Positions 13,741-22,590 of a DNA stretch of 28,688 nt are shown one piece after another. The stretch covers positions 1-28,688 of IMG/VR virus record IMGVR_UViG_3300009163_000136; one strand, given 5' to 3'. A model generated the notes under the pieces. That model was not told the origin of the DNA, did no database searches, and saw only the letters and a list, made by a program, of their open reading frames with translations. This stretch comes from a virus. Made by a program: the position numbers and the translations under genes. Each line of letters opens with the position of its first letter. Within the stretch, counting starts at the first letter, position 1.

Positions 13741-14382
13741 TTACCCCAATAACGAAATGGGTTGAGGACGCATAACAGACTGACCTTGTGGATTCAATAG
13801 GCTCATGTAATCCATTGGCTGAATCTGTCCACGTTGAATCTGACCTTGTGGAGCGTATTGAAGCTGCTCTGGAGTTAACGCATCTTTAGCCAAACTAAAT
13901 CCTATTTGTGAAGTGGTAGGATAAGCATTTATAAATTTATTAGCACTTCCTAAAGACTCCATTACCCCTTGACCAACTCCGCTAATAGAAGGATCAAACC
14001 CGAATAATGACTCACCACCAGCACCATATCCACTACCAGCATTAGGAACACCAACGCTACCATAATTGCCACCATTAAGCGGATTAAACCCGCCACCAGA
14101 GCCAGCAAGTGCAGCAGCATTCATAGCCAAGCCTTTAGCTGGATCACCACCAGCAGCAGCATTTGTGCCAAAACCATTAAGTATTGAACCTAAACTAAAT
14201 GGGGCTGTTGAGCCACTCATGCCACCACTAGCACCGCCAAACCCACCAGCTAATCCACCACCAATACCACCAGTAGCGCCACCAATTAATGCAGCTTTTA
14301 GTGGGTCTTGACCTTTAATAGCAGCACTCCCGCCACCCATAGCAGCACCAACTAAAATTCCTGTAGTTACTGGATCACCCAT
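13741..14382 (-). CDS. Glycine/alanine-rich virion protein (213 aa)
   Basis: Residues 1-65 are extremely Gly/Ala-rich with hydrophobic blocks (LVGAAMGGGSAAIKG, IGGATGGIGGGLAGGFGG) suited to membrane insertion or flexible packing. The C-terminal 60 residues (FINAYPTTSQIGFSLAKDAL, PQGQIQRGQIQPMDYMSLLN) are more ordered. The start overlaps the upstream stop as UAAUG. By position and composition it is a candidate minor ejection-type protein; no family is recognised. Confidence 0.5.
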   Translation of the reverse strand: MGDPVTTGILVGAAMGGGSAAIKGQDPLKAALIGGATGGIGGGLAGGFGGASGGMSGSTAPFSLGSILNGFGTNAAAGGDPAKGLAMNAAALAGSGGGFNPLNGGNYGSVGVPNAGSGYGAGGESLFGFDPSISGVGQGVMESLGSANKFINAYPTTSQIGFSLAKDALTPEQLQYAPQGQIQRGQIQPMDYMSLLNPQGQSVMRPQPISLLG

Positions 14383-15116
14383 TATTTGCCTCCTGTCGGC
14401 GTAGCAGTCTGCGTAGTCTTAGTTCCTTGAGGAGAATTAGAATACAAATTAGCAAACTGACTTAATTTCATTTGTGGCAAGTTCTGTTCATAGTTAAAAC
14501 GATTAATGTCAGCCTGTAATCTAGCTTGATCGTAACCCTCACCAGCCTGACCAACTCTTAACAATTGATTAATATCAAAGTAATCAGCATTAGCCATCTG
14601 TGGAGCATACTGAGAAGCAGCAACCTGACGAGCACGTTCAGCCTCAGCAGAGTTATAAGCCATACGATTACCTGCTTCCGCTAAGTTCCTAGCAAATATG
14701 TCCTGAGCCTGACCTGCTTGTTGACCCATAGCACTAGAACCGTAACGACCAGCCGATGAAGCCTGAGACTGTAATGCCTGAATTGCTTTAGTGTAATCTT
14801 GTCCAGCCTGACGATTTACACCCTCTAAAGCACCCGCTAGGAATGGATTAACGCCTCGTCCTGCGATTGTATCGAGTGTCTCCTGTTGTGCAGCCTTAAC
14901 AAGCGGAGAGCCTCCTAAAGCGCGTTCTTGTGCCATCTGAAGCGATTGCTGAGTAGCTTGAGAAGGAGAGATATACGTCTGCCCTTGATAATACTGTGGG
15001 CTACCACCCTCATATAGACGTTTAGCTTCCTCAAGTCCATACGTTACATACGGAGCTATACGAGGATCGATACTCGTAGTTGTCGTGCTACTTTGTTGTC
15101 CGCCGCCACCACCCAT
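14382..15116 (-). CDS. Conserved podovirus structural protein with MGGGGG start (244 aa)
   Basis: It starts MGGGGGQQSSTTTTSIDPRI, then YVTYGLEEAKRLYEGG and a segment with YQGQTYISPSQATQQSL. The central ASSAGRYGSSAMGQQAGQAQ and ASQYAPQMANADYFDINQLL motifs are features I recall from a widespread podovirus virion family of unknown exact role. It is helical and glutamine-rich, with no catalytic residues. It lies with the internal and ejection-type proteins, so a minor virion or ejection function is likely. Confidence 0.6.
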   Translation of the reverse strand: MGGGGGQQSSTTTTSIDPRIAPYVTYGLEEAKRLYEGGSPQYYQGQTYISPSQATQQSLQMAQERALGGSPLVKAAQQETLDTIAGRGVNPFLAGALEGVNRQAGQDYTKAIQALQSQASSAGRYGSSAMGQQAGQAQDIFARNLAEAGNRMAYNSAEAERARQVAASQYAPQMANADYFDINQLLRVGQAGEGYDQARLQADINRFNYEQNLPQMKLSQFANLYSNSPQGTKTTQTATPTGGK

Positions 15117-15118
15117 AA

Positions 15119-15517
15119 TTACACCTCACAAATCCATTGTTTCGGACGGAATCCGTAACTAGCCGCCCTTTTAGCCCAACCGCGCCTATGGCTAGAAAAT
15201 GTTATGTATTTGACGTTAGCTTCAGCAGCCATGCCCTTTATGTATTTTAAGGCATTTTCGACAACATCATAACTATTTTCTAACGAATAAGCAGCCCATA
15301 AGTGCATTGTTTCACCCTGTGGCTGTAATACAAAGAATCCAGCGTAGTGGTTGTTCTCTATCAGCACAAATAACAGACTCTTTTGATTGAAGCAGTCCGT
15401 ATATACATCCTCAACTATCCAGTTTTCTGGACTCTTGGTTTTAATCTTCTCTAAGCCTAACTTAACGCTAGACCACCAGTTCCGTAGTTCTTGCGGAGCA
15501 ATATATCTATACTCCAT
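15119..15517 (-). CDS. GNAT-fold-like protein of the tail module (132 aa)
   Basis: The length and beta/alpha order fit a GNAT acetyltransferase fold: SLLFVLIENNHYAGFFVLQP (beta 3-4 region), HLWAAYSLENSYDVVENALK, then VKYITFSSHRRGWAKRAASY-GFRP at the end. The usual acetyl-CoA loop (Q/R-x-x-G-x-G/A) is not clear, so activity is doubtful. Similar GNAT-like proteins recur among podovirus tail genes. The start overlaps the upstream stop as UGAUG. Confidence 0.5.
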   Translation of the reverse strand: MEYRYIAPQELRNWWSSVKLGLEKIKTKSPENWIVEDVYTDCFNQKSLLFVLIENNHYAGFFVLQPQGETMHLWAAYSLENSYDVVENALKYIKGMAAEANVKYITFSSHRRGWAKRAASYGFRPKQWICEV

Positions 15518-15831
15518 CAGCCCACCACAATGTAACCATACGTTTTATCAGCAATCACGTTAGCAGAATGAGTTATCGTAGCACTTCCTTGTGCTCTATT
15601 GCTAATATAGGACGTAGATAAGCTAGACGCTGCGTTAGCCGTTAATGGCATTAAAAGAATAATGCTTCCATAGCCTATTCGTTCATCATTGATAGTTGTA
15701 GTAGTTGCACCGCCTACTGCAAATGTAACCGTTCCAGTATTGTTCGTCTTACCGTCCATAATTCCACGGACAACCTCAGCCACAGCACGATTATCACCAC
15801 CAAACGCAGGTAACGTACGAAACTGAGTCAT
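15517..15831 (-). CDS. Small beta-rich virion protein (104 aa)
   Basis: The motif VAEVVRGIMDGKTNNTGTVT followed by alternating T, A and G segments and SATITHSANVIADKTYGYIV is a compact beta pattern seen in small phage structural proteins. It overlaps the propeller-like tail gene by four bases (ATGA). Possibly a fibre- or decoration-type component; no exact name is assigned. Confidence 0.55.
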   Translation of the reverse strand: MTQFRTLPAFGGDNRAVAEVVRGIMDGKTNNTGTVTFAVGGATTTTINDERIGYGSIILLMPLTANAASSLSTSYISNRAQGSATITHSANVIADKTYGYIVVG

Positions 15832-17243
15832 CGAGTACCCTGTGGAGTAATAGTAATTTCAGTCGATACAGCAGTTTTCCATGACGCACTAGTAGGACTC
15901 ATCTTAATCCTGTGATATCGACCACCAGAACGAAGCGGAACACGACCCTCACTATCAGCCGCTACTGCTGTGCTAAATGTAATATCGTCAGTTAATAATT
16001 CACGACTAGCAACAGCTACAGTTCCAGTACCATTCTCAATTATTGGTCTAGCCAATGTGATAACAGACCTTCCTACATCTATATCACCAGAGGATATAGA
16101 GGCTGACTTAGGCTGACCTGAGAAAGAGATAATCTTTTTGCCAGTAACACCCATCAATAGCAGTATTCCACCAGCCCAAACAGGAGAATCTAACGGAATA
16201 TCTAGCGTATCTAAATTGTTATCGTAGTTATCAACCTGCTCAAGTGTGGCACTAGGTGTCAGTCCAAATGAAACAGATACAGCCGTAGTCTCAGCATAGC
16301 TCCAACGACCTAAATCGATGGAATACAGCAGCAAATAACGACTACCAAACGTATTTTTAAAATCCCATACAATTAATTTACGCACCGGATCAACCGTAGC
16401 ACTCATCGAAGTACGTATTTCGTTAGGAATAGCGTTATCAAAGAACCATCTGTTTATCTTTTCAGCACCGATACTCTTAGTTGTCTGCCCATCACAAGCA
16501 TAGAAGCCATCATCAGATAGAAAGTAAGTAATACCGCCAAACTGAGCTATAGAGCCGTTCGTAGAGCATCCTAAAGTACGAGAAATAGCATCAAACTGAA
16601 AGAAAAACGGAGAGCCTACGTAGCTCATCCGATAAATAGCTCGCTCCATAAAGATCAAGCCGTACTCACCACCGACTAAGCCTGTAATGTCTCCACCGTC
16701 AGGAAGAATCTGGTTATCTGACTGACTAGATGAGGCTGGAGTCCAATCAGTCTCATCGTTAATATCAGACCAGTAAATCTTATTACTATCACTTCCATCA
16801 TCAGCAGCTACAACAAAGTCTCTCACTACTGTTACGTACTTAGCAACAGGAGCAGCAGCAGCCAAATCAGCAAACGATGATCCACCAGATAAATTATAGG
16901 CTTGCAACTTATTTATACCATTGGCAATAATAACTTTAGAGCCAAACTGAGTCACATCCCATGAATCGGTAGACGTATATGTAGTGCTTACAGAGTCTAA
17001 TGTAGTATCGTTAGAGTCAAACTTATAAACTTGAGTAGCACCAGCCGCAAATAGAGTCGTAGCACCGTCATACTTGCCAGCAAAGGTAACTAACAAGTCC
17101 TGAGCAGCTTCAGCAGAATAATCAGCTTCCTGCCTAAATGGAGCATAGCCATTGGTTACAGGATAGCAATTAATAGCATCCGTAACTGCACCAGTAACAC
17201 TAGGCTGGTCTGGCAACCATTCACCAAAGATAATCTTTTGCAT
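15828..17243 (-). CDS. Beta-propeller-like tail protein (P22 gp10 / tail-tube type)
   Basis: An in-frame ATG at 17258 exists, but the ATG at 17243 (MQKIIFGEWLPDQPSVTGAV) overlaps the upstream stop as UAAUG and is preferred, giving 471 residues. The N-terminal NCYPVTNGYAPFRQ and the repeated beta blades (KYDGATTLFAAGATQVYKFD; YWSDINDETDWTPA; GEYGLIFMERAIYRMSYVG; ITYFLSDDGFYACDG) are typical of podovirus tail proteins related to P22 gp10, which closes the portal exit. No enzyme motif. The exact position in the tail is inferred. Confidence 0.6.
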   Translation of the reverse strand: MQKIIFGEWLPDQPSVTGAVTDAINCYPVTNGYAPFRQEADYSAEAAQDLLVTFAGKYDGATTLFAAGATQVYKFDSNDTTLDSVSTTYTSTDSWDVTQFGSKVIIANGINKLQAYNLSGGSSFADLAAAAPVAKYVTVVRDFVVAADDGSDSNKIYWSDINDETDWTPASSSQSDNQILPDGGDITGLVGGEYGLIFMERAIYRMSYVGSPFFFQFDAISRTLGCSTNGSIAQFGGITYFLSDDGFYACDGQTTKSIGAEKINRWFFDNAIPNEIRTSMSATVDPVRKLIVWDFKNTFGSRYLLLYSIDLGRWSYAETTAVSVSFGLTPSATLEQVDNYDNNLDTLDIPLDSPVWAGGILLLMGVTGKKIISFSGQPKSASISSGDIDVGRSVITLARPIIENGTGTVAVASRELLTDDITFSTAVAADSEGRVPLRSGGRYHRIKMSPTSASWKTAVSTEITITPQGTR

Positions 17244-20200
17244 TATTGTATAAACCAAGTAGTTGAAACTGGCTGGCTAGTTATCCATTCTTCACCAACT
17301 TTTTTAAGATTAGCATTAAGCGATGCAGAGTTATTTATTAAAGCATTTATGCTAGTTGCTATTGAAATATTAGAAACAACATCAGCATTGCAAAGAATTA
17401 TTCCATTTATAGAAGCTATCCCAATAGCATTACCACTTACAGTAGCAGCAGAGTTTATTAGTCCATTAATAAACCCAAGTCCATAAGCATTACCAGAAAC
17501 AGTAGCAGCAGCATTCATTAATCCATTTGCTGGAAGCAGACGATAATTATTACCTACTACAGTAGCTGATGCACTTATATCACCATTTAAAGGTACTATA
17601 AAACTCCAACCAGTATTATTCCCACTATTTGTAGAATCGTTAGCTATCCAAGTAGCACCACCTGTAGCAGCACTATCCTGAATATCTAAATAAGATACAG
17701 ATACCGTTCCTGATGGATCAGATAATGTAAATCTAGTTCCTGACGATGAACTACGTAATGTAATTAAATTGCCAACAGTTCCAGACAATGAAAAGCTAGT
17801 AAATGTATTAGTTGTGCTTGCAGGGAAAGTAATCTGTGCAGGTTGTACTGTGTTAGTAATATTGCTAAACGTATTTGCACCAGTAATTGTCAACGTACCA
17901 GCACCACCTTGATTTAATGTGCAGTTGTATGTTGACCCACCACCAACAAAAGTTTTTGCAGTAGCAGCAGTCATTGAGATAGTGCCAGTACCTGTACCTG
18001 CTGTAGTCGAAAAATTAGTAGGAGCAGCATTATTGAAGGCTGTTGCACTAGCAGTAGGACAAATTAATGTACCGCCATTAAATGTCAGATTCTTTGTTCC
18101 TGTTGCTGTTACAAAGCTAGTTCCTACAGTACAAGTCTTTCCAGATAAATCTAGCGTTCCATTAGTCAACGTCATGGTTCTTGTAGAACCCATTGTAAAA
18201 GCATCTTGTAACTGCCATGCTCCACCAATACCATCAAACGTAATTGGGAAATCAATTGTTTGAGCATTAGTAGTAATAGTTTTAGTACCACTAGTAGCAA
18301 GAAATGACATAGCACTAGCTGAAGCAGTTAATGCCATTCCTGAAGAAAGTTTTAAATTTCCAAAAATACGTCCTGTGCTAGTAGCTTGCAAAACACCGGC
18401 AAATCCTGTGAAGTCTACATTTCTAGCAGAATTACTAAGAGAAGCCAAAAATGTTAAAGCATATGTTCCAGAAATAAAGTTATAACTAATTGAATTTGCT
18501 TCTGATAAAGAACCACCCAATACAGAAGTTGTTGATGTAGTATTATTATTTATTTCAACAAGCTGAGTTCCAGTAGTAGTTAAATTTGTTGAAGTTGATG
18601 TAGTCCAAACAGTACCAGTACCATTACAAGAAATTTTACCTGTGCCAAATGCAATAGTTCGTGTATTGCTATTAGCAGAATCAAACTTACCTACTGTTAA
18701 TGTTAGATTATTTAAGTCAAGCGTTCCCTGATTTAACGTGAATATTTCCGTTACAGTAGAAAGCGTCATGTTGTTAGTGACAAGCTGAATGCCACCACTA
18801 GGAGCATCAATTGTTATTGACTGTGTAAAAGATATACCAGCAGAATTAAGTGTTTTAGTTGATCTGTTTGTAAATGTAAGTTCACCAGTTCCAGTAGTAG
18901 TTACACCAGAACCAAAATTAAAATTTCCATAAAAATAAGGAATTGTTGAACCAGTTGCAAATGTCATCGCATTAGTGCGAGTTGACATATCTACACCTGA
19001 TATATTTATATATCCAGATATAGTAATAGTTGCACTTGTATTTAAACCTGTATTTTCAACAATTGCAGTATCTTGTGGTAATGGGTAGTTAGTTGTAGCT
19101 ATAGCACCACCAGAGCTAGTAGCCCATGCGTTAGCGTTCCAGTTTCCACCAGCAGCTAAGTTCCAATAAACAGTTTTACCAGCAACAAAAGTGATATTGC
19201 TATTTCCGCCACAATTACCAAGACGAGTACCAGATAATGTACCTGCCGCACCAGCAATAGTAATATCACTAAAGTCTACATCGCTCATAGCAGCAATAGC
19301 AGCGCAAGTAATTGTTACTGAAGTTCCAAATGATGCAGCAGCAGTAGTTTGAGAACGAAGCCATAATCTCTGATTACCATTAGCACCAGTAGCTGTTAAT
19401 GTGCCGTTAATAGTTTGATTATTGACAAAACCAAACGCATTGCAAGCAGCAGCAGCAGGAGTAGAAATAGTTAGATTATTAAACGTATTTGTTCCGCTTA
19501 TATATCTATCAGAATTTGTCGTTCCTGTTCCTGTAAAAGAAACATTGTAGTAAGTTCTGTTTCCTCCAGCAAAACCACCTGCTAAAGAATTAGAAGAAAA
19601 TACTATGGTTGATGTTCCTGTATTGAGAGTTAAACTAGCACTTATATCCCATGTTGCTGATGCACTGCTACTCATAGTAAATGTTGATCCGTTAAGCGTT
19701 AATGTCCTAGTATTAGCGTTATTAGAACCAAATGTGCCAGTAGTAATAGCGTAATTACTTCCTGACGTATTAAGTGTTCCGTTAGTTAAAGTTATTCCAT
19801 TAGAGCCAACACTTAGAGCAGAACCTAACGTCCATCCACCACCAACACCATTGAAAACAATATCCTGACCAAATGCAACACCATTGGTAGTAATAGTTTT
19901 ACCAGTAGTTGTAGCGTCAAATGTTGTCGTACCTGTGTAAGTACGAGTAAAGTTAGTTGCTTGGAAAGTTAAACTACCACTAACAGTCAAGCCAATAGCT
20001 GATCCCGCTAGAGTCATCGTTCCATCTAGACCAGACGCAGTAAAGTCGTTACAGAGACGAGGCGTATTTGCCATCGTAACGGTAAAGTTGGTTGTGCCGC
20101 TATTTGAGTTTGCATCAAAAAATACGCTATCAGCAGCAGTAGGAACAGATGCACCAGCAGTAGCAGCACTCATAGCTTGGGAAGCAAAAGTACCCCCAAC

Positions 20201-20422
20201 AGAAACCGTCCATAAACCACCACCAAGATTAGCGGTAATATTTCCTAAACTTGTGTGATTGTTTGACCAAACGGTATCACCAATAACTACCGTTCCAGCA
20301 GTTACAGTTAGTGTCGTGCTCGCGCAACTTGCTGTAATTGACTTGCCAGTAGCAGTAGACCAGTTAGTTGTGCTTGTTGAGTTCCACGCACCTGTTCCAC
20401 CTACCCAATAGCGATCTGCCAT
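17243..20422 (-). CDS. Giant repetitive tail fibre / adhesin-like protein (1059 aa)
   Basis: The largest gene in the window. The product is rich in T, S, N and G, with beta-helix-type repeats. The N-terminal block RYWVGGTGAWNSTSTTNWST recurs in altered form near residue 418 (VYWNLAAGGNWNANAWATSS). A unit of about 80-110 residues with KTITTN, then a GxGGxWxL-like turn, then LTNGTLxxSG occurs near residues 173, 522 and 713. Residues 946-1045 hold five 20-residue repeats. It probably projects from the tail and binds the cell surface. No catalytic depolymerase residues are recognised. Confidence 0.7.
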   Translation of the reverse strand: MADRYWVGGTGAWNSTSTTNWSTATGKSITASCASTTLTVTAGTVVIGDTVWSNNHTSLGNITANLGGGLWTVSVGGTFASQAMSAATAGASVPTAADSVFFDANSNSGTTNFTVTMANTPRLCNDFTASGLDGTMTLAGSAIGLTVSGSLTFQATNFTRTYTGTTTFDATTTGKTITTNGVAFGQDIVFNGVGGGWTLGSALSVGSNGITLTNGTLNTSGSNYAITTGTFGSNNANTRTLTLNGSTFTMSSSASATWDISASLTLNTGTSTIVFSSNSLAGGFAGGNRTYYNVSFTGTGTTNSDRYISGTNTFNNLTISTPAAAACNAFGFVNNQTINGTLTATGANGNQRLWLRSQTTAAASFGTSVTITCAAIAAMSDVDFSDITIAGAAGTLSGTRLGNCGGNSNITFVAGKTVYWNLAAGGNWNANAWATSSGGAIATTNYPLPQDTAIVENTGLNTSATITISGYINISGVDMSTRTNAMTFATGSTIPYFYGNFNFGSGVTTTGTGELTFTNRSTKTLNSAGISFTQSITIDAPSGGIQLVTNNMTLSTVTEIFTLNQGTLDLNNLTLTVGKFDSANSNTRTIAFGTGKISCNGTGTVWTTSTSTNLTTTGTQLVEINNNTTSTTSVLGGSLSEANSISYNFISGTYALTFLASLSNSARNVDFTGFAGVLQATSTGRIFGNLKLSSGMALTASASAMSFLATSGTKTITTNAQTIDFPITFDGIGGAWQLQDAFTMGSTRTMTLTNGTLDLSGKTCTVGTSFVTATGTKNLTFNGGTLICPTASATAFNNAAPTNFSTTAGTGTGTISMTAATAKTFVGGGSTYNCTLNQGGAGTLTITGANTFSNITNTVQPAQITFPASTTNTFTSFSLSGTVGNLITLRSSSSGTRFTLSDPSGTVSVSYLDIQDSAATGGATWIANDSTNSGNNTGWSFIVPLNGDISASATVVGNNYRLLPANGLMNAAATVSGNAYGLGFINGLINSAATVSGNAIGIASINGIILCNADVVSNISIATSINALINNSASLNANLKKVGEEWITSQPVSTTWFIQ
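17288..17587 (-). repeat. Five 20-residue (60-base) tandem repeats at the fibre C-terminus
   Basis: Aligned units in residues 946-1045 start NGDISASATVVGNN, NGLMNAAATVSGNA, NGLINSAATVSGNA, NGIILCNADVVSNI and NALINNSASLNANL, each 20 residues apart. Units 2 and 3 are the closest; the outer ones have diverged. The regular period fits a stacked beta turn structure and shows past unequal duplication. Confidence 0.75.
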
Positions 20423-20423
20423 T

Positions 20424-20585
20424 TTATTCCTCTACGCTTGGCGCACTAACGATAGCAATCCAATTGTCTAGCCTTTGCTGCTTCATCGTTTCAATCTCAG
20501 CATCAGTTAACGTATGATCATCTGGCAAATGAATTGCATCACAAAAGTTACCGTACTGAGTTTCAAATGAAAAATCGATCTTCAT
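20424..20585 (-). CDS. Hypothetical protein (53 aa) between fibre and beta protein
   Basis: The ORF fills the 160-base space between its neighbours: ATG two bases after the upstream stop and TAA one base before the giant fibre ATG. The product starts MKIDFSFETQYGNFCDAIHL, then DDHTLTDAEIETMKQQRLDN and WIAIV. Such a short conserved protein next to fibre genes recurs in phages, but its role is unknown. The tight spacing and helix-forming C-terminus support it. Confidence 0.65.
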   Translation of the reverse strand: MKIDFSFETQYGNFCDAIHLPDDHTLTDAEIETMKQQRLDNWIAIVSAPSVEE

Positions 20586-20587
20586 AA

Positions 20588-20974
20588 TTAAGCCAAAGTT
20601 ACCGATATGCCAGCAACAGCAAACTTCAACGTATCACCTGACACAACAGATTTAGACGTAGTTAGTGGTGTATGGTAAAGAAGATTACCGCTAGTCAGAG
20701 CATCAAGGATACCCATGTGAGTAACAGTTCCCCAGCTACCTGTGGCTACTGGAAACTCAACAGAAGCACTATTCGTAGATACACCATCGCTAGGAGCACC
20801 AAAGGTAGCAGCTACTCGCGCATAAGAGCCACCAGTAACCTCAGTTCCTGTATTAGCGTCAGTTGGATCAGTTGTGTAAAGACCAATGTAAACTGTAGCT
20901 GGACTTGAATAGCTCGTATTACGCAACGTAGCGTTAATCAAAGCATTTTCTAAATAATTCGACATTTCAGACAT
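20588..20974 (-). CDS. Small beta-sandwich structural protein (128 aa)
   Basis: The motif pattern SNYLENALINATLRNTSYSS, YIGLYTTDPTD, GGSYARVAATFGAPSDG, WGTVTHMGILDALTSGNLLY belongs to a common phage structural family that forms parts of tail or fibre. It is soluble and beta-rich. It lies between the adaptor and fibre genes, supporting a tail-tip or fibre-connector role. No catalytic residues. Confidence 0.65.
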   Translation of the reverse strand: MSEMSNYLENALINATLRNTSYSSPATVYIGLYTTDPTDANTGTEVTGGSYARVAATFGAPSDGVSTNSASVEFPVATGSWGTVTHMGILDALTSGNLLYHTPLTTSKSVVSGDTLKFAVAGISVTLA

Positions 20975-20976
20975 AA

Positions 20977-21591
20977 TTACCTCACGGACATAGACATAGG
21001 CTGACCACCGTACTCACTACTTTGGTCAGATACATTGATTGTGGAAATAGCTCGGTCATATAAAGCACCCCAAACCTGAAGCCTTGCATCGTTCATCAAA
21101 TATGGTTCAGCCTCACCCAATGCTCCATAAAGCAAAGCATCAGGATAATTAACCAAAAATATATTCGATGGATTGGTACTGCTTAAAACATCCGGTTTAA
21201 CGTAATACAACATCTGTACGCTATACTCAGAATCAGGTATCGGAGCAAACTGAATCTCTGACGAAAGTATCGTGTAATTTAAAGGATTACCCGAATCAGT
21301 TGTCCTAGCTGTTGCAAAAAATGTATTAGGAGAAAGGTACGTTAACGACCGCACAGGATTAGTACGGATATGTACGTCACGCATCTCTAGGAAGCTCGCA
21401 GGAAGCGATAACGTCTCTATACCTGCTACGGTATCAGCTCGAGCCACAACGAGCATCTTGCGTGTTCTAAGCTCTCTAGATAGCCTTGCCTCAGCCAGAG
21501 CAATGAAGTCTGGTATCTGGTCTGTTAGGTCACTACGAGCTAGATAGTTTGCTATCGTAGTCTTTAAATCCGTATAGCTCGTAAATGCCAT
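20977..21591 (-). CDS. Head-tail adaptor-like protein (P22 gp4 / T7 gp11-like position)
   Basis: 204 residues. The N-terminal helices (YTDLKTTIANYLARSDLTDQ, IALAEARLSRELRTRKM) are followed by a beta domain (LSLPASFLEMRDVHI, NYTILSSEIQFAPIPDSEYS, VQMLYYVKP) and C-terminal helices (YPDALLYGALGEAEPYLMND). This pattern is shared by podovirus adaptor proteins sitting between portal and tail. The assignment rests on family resemblance and position. Confidence 0.6.
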   Translation of the reverse strand: MAFTSYTDLKTTIANYLARSDLTDQIPDFIALAEARLSRELRTRKMLVVARADTVAGIETLSLPASFLEMRDVHIRTNPVRSLTYLSPNTFFATARTTDSGNPLNYTILSSEIQFAPIPDSEYSVQMLYYVKPDVLSSTNPSNIFLVNYPDALLYGALGEAEPYLMNDARLQVWGALYDRAISTINVSDQSSEYGGQPMSMSVR

Positions 21592-21593
21592 CG

Positions 21594-22280
21594 CTATTTC
21601 CCTGAGTTGTGTCTCTCCACAGCACCGTCCTCAACATCATCCCATCGGTATTCATACGTACCAATGTGACCAATATGCTTAGATAGACTGTGATCTACAT
21701 ACGTCTGGAATCCATTATCCAGAGCCTTAACGCAAAAATGTACATCTTCGCCAATGATTCCCTTACTACCCCAACCTACGTCATACCACGGCTTTGGTAT
21801 GGCTTTAAATACATCTTTGTGGATCATTACTACGCCACCACCAACTGCTGTACAAGGCTCAATACCCTCTTTATCTCTAGAGTCTATTTTATGCCAAGCA
21901 TGGTTAATAATCTTGCCTTCTTCATCTTTTTCTATCTGAAGATTTAAGGCTGTTGGTAACGTAGGCTTGCGTCTAGTAACCGCATTAACACCGACAATAG
22001 GTACATTCCTGCTCAACAATATCTCTATCGTATCGCTAGGAAACCTCATATCTGAGTCAATAAACAGAATGTAGTCACAACCTTCGCTTAACGCAGCATC
22101 AACCAGCTTTTCTCTCTGGTCAAATATCAACGTACCAGCCATTGTGTATAACTTCAGACCATTATCACCAGAACCACACCGAAACTTAGAATCTCGTCCT
22201 ACCATCTTCGCAAAGTCAAACGCAAAGCCAGTATGAACCTCGTCTCTAGCTGGAACACATACGCCAACTGTTATACCCAT
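21594..22280 (-). CDS. GT-A-type glycosyltransferase
   Basis: A 228-residue GT2-like enzyme. It starts with GITVGVCVPARDEVHTGFAF, has the metal-binding DSD motif (residues 75-77 in YILFIDSDMRF), the GGGVVMIHKDVF acceptor region (147-158) and the GED motif (177-179) followed by DHSLSKHIGHIG. It would transfer a sugar from a nucleotide sugar. Embedded among virion genes, it may glycosylate a capsid or fibre protein, or host surface glycan. The start overlaps the upstream stop as UAAUG. Confidence 0.75.
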   Translation of the reverse strand: MGITVGVCVPARDEVHTGFAFDFAKMVGRDSKFRCGSGDNGLKLYTMAGTLIFDQREKLVDAALSEGCDYILFIDSDMRFPSDTIEILLSRNVPIVGVNAVTRRKPTLPTALNLQIEKDEEGKIINHAWHKIDSRDKEGIEPCTAVGGGVVMIHKDVFKAIPKPWYDVGWGSKGIIGEDVHFCVKALDNGFQTYVDHSLSKHIGHIGTYEYRWDDVEDGAVERHNSGK

Positions 22281-22576
22281 TAGATATTACCCCTATAGAC
22301 TTTCCATTGTGCATTATCGGAATCATTGAGCCACTTAGCAAATGCTACATCGTCAAGAATAGTGAACCCTCTCATAACTCCTTTTTTATTCAAGTCATCA
22401 ATGACCGTAAAAGGTATTCGAGCTACGTGGTGCAATTCTTTAAGATTTCCTAGCCTTGCCTTGTCTGCCTCTCTGATATGGTTGTTACTCTCTAGTATCT
22501 CAGTAACATCCTGTTTAGTCTCGATGATAATGCCGCCATCACCGTCCGCGTGTACAACCTGTTTTCTAAAGTCCAT
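22280..22576 (-). CDS. Small conserved protein downstream of the capsid gene (98 aa)
   Basis: The sequence (QVVHADGDGGIIIETKQDVT, EILESNNHIREADKAR, HVARIPFTVIDDLNKKGVM, FAKWLNDSDNAQWKVYRG) resembles a short protein often found just after the capsid gene in phages with this type of capsid. It is soluble, with mixed alpha/beta content. GAGG precedes the ATG. A role in head completion is possible but unproven. Confidence 0.6.
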   Translation of the reverse strand: MDFRKQVVHADGDGGIIIETKQDVTEILESNNHIREADKARLGNLKELHHVARIPFTVIDDLNKKGVMRGFTILDDVAFAKWLNDSDNAQWKVYRGNI

Positions 22577-22590
22577 AAGTCCTCGTAAAT

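Noticed and set aside
15828-17258. Upstream ATG at 17258 for the propeller-like tail protein
   Set aside because: The ATG at 17243 forms a UAAUG junction like the other late genes and starts with the conserved MQKIIFGEW-type N-terminus.
17288-17587. Possible CRISPR-like or noncoding repeat array
   Set aside because: The 60-base units are in frame, encode 20-residue repeats and have no spacers.
17919-18263. 114-residue plus-strand ORF within the giant fibre
   Set aside because: Val/Pro-rich composition follows from the reverse reading of Thr/Gly/Asn-rich fibre repeats; no independent evidence.
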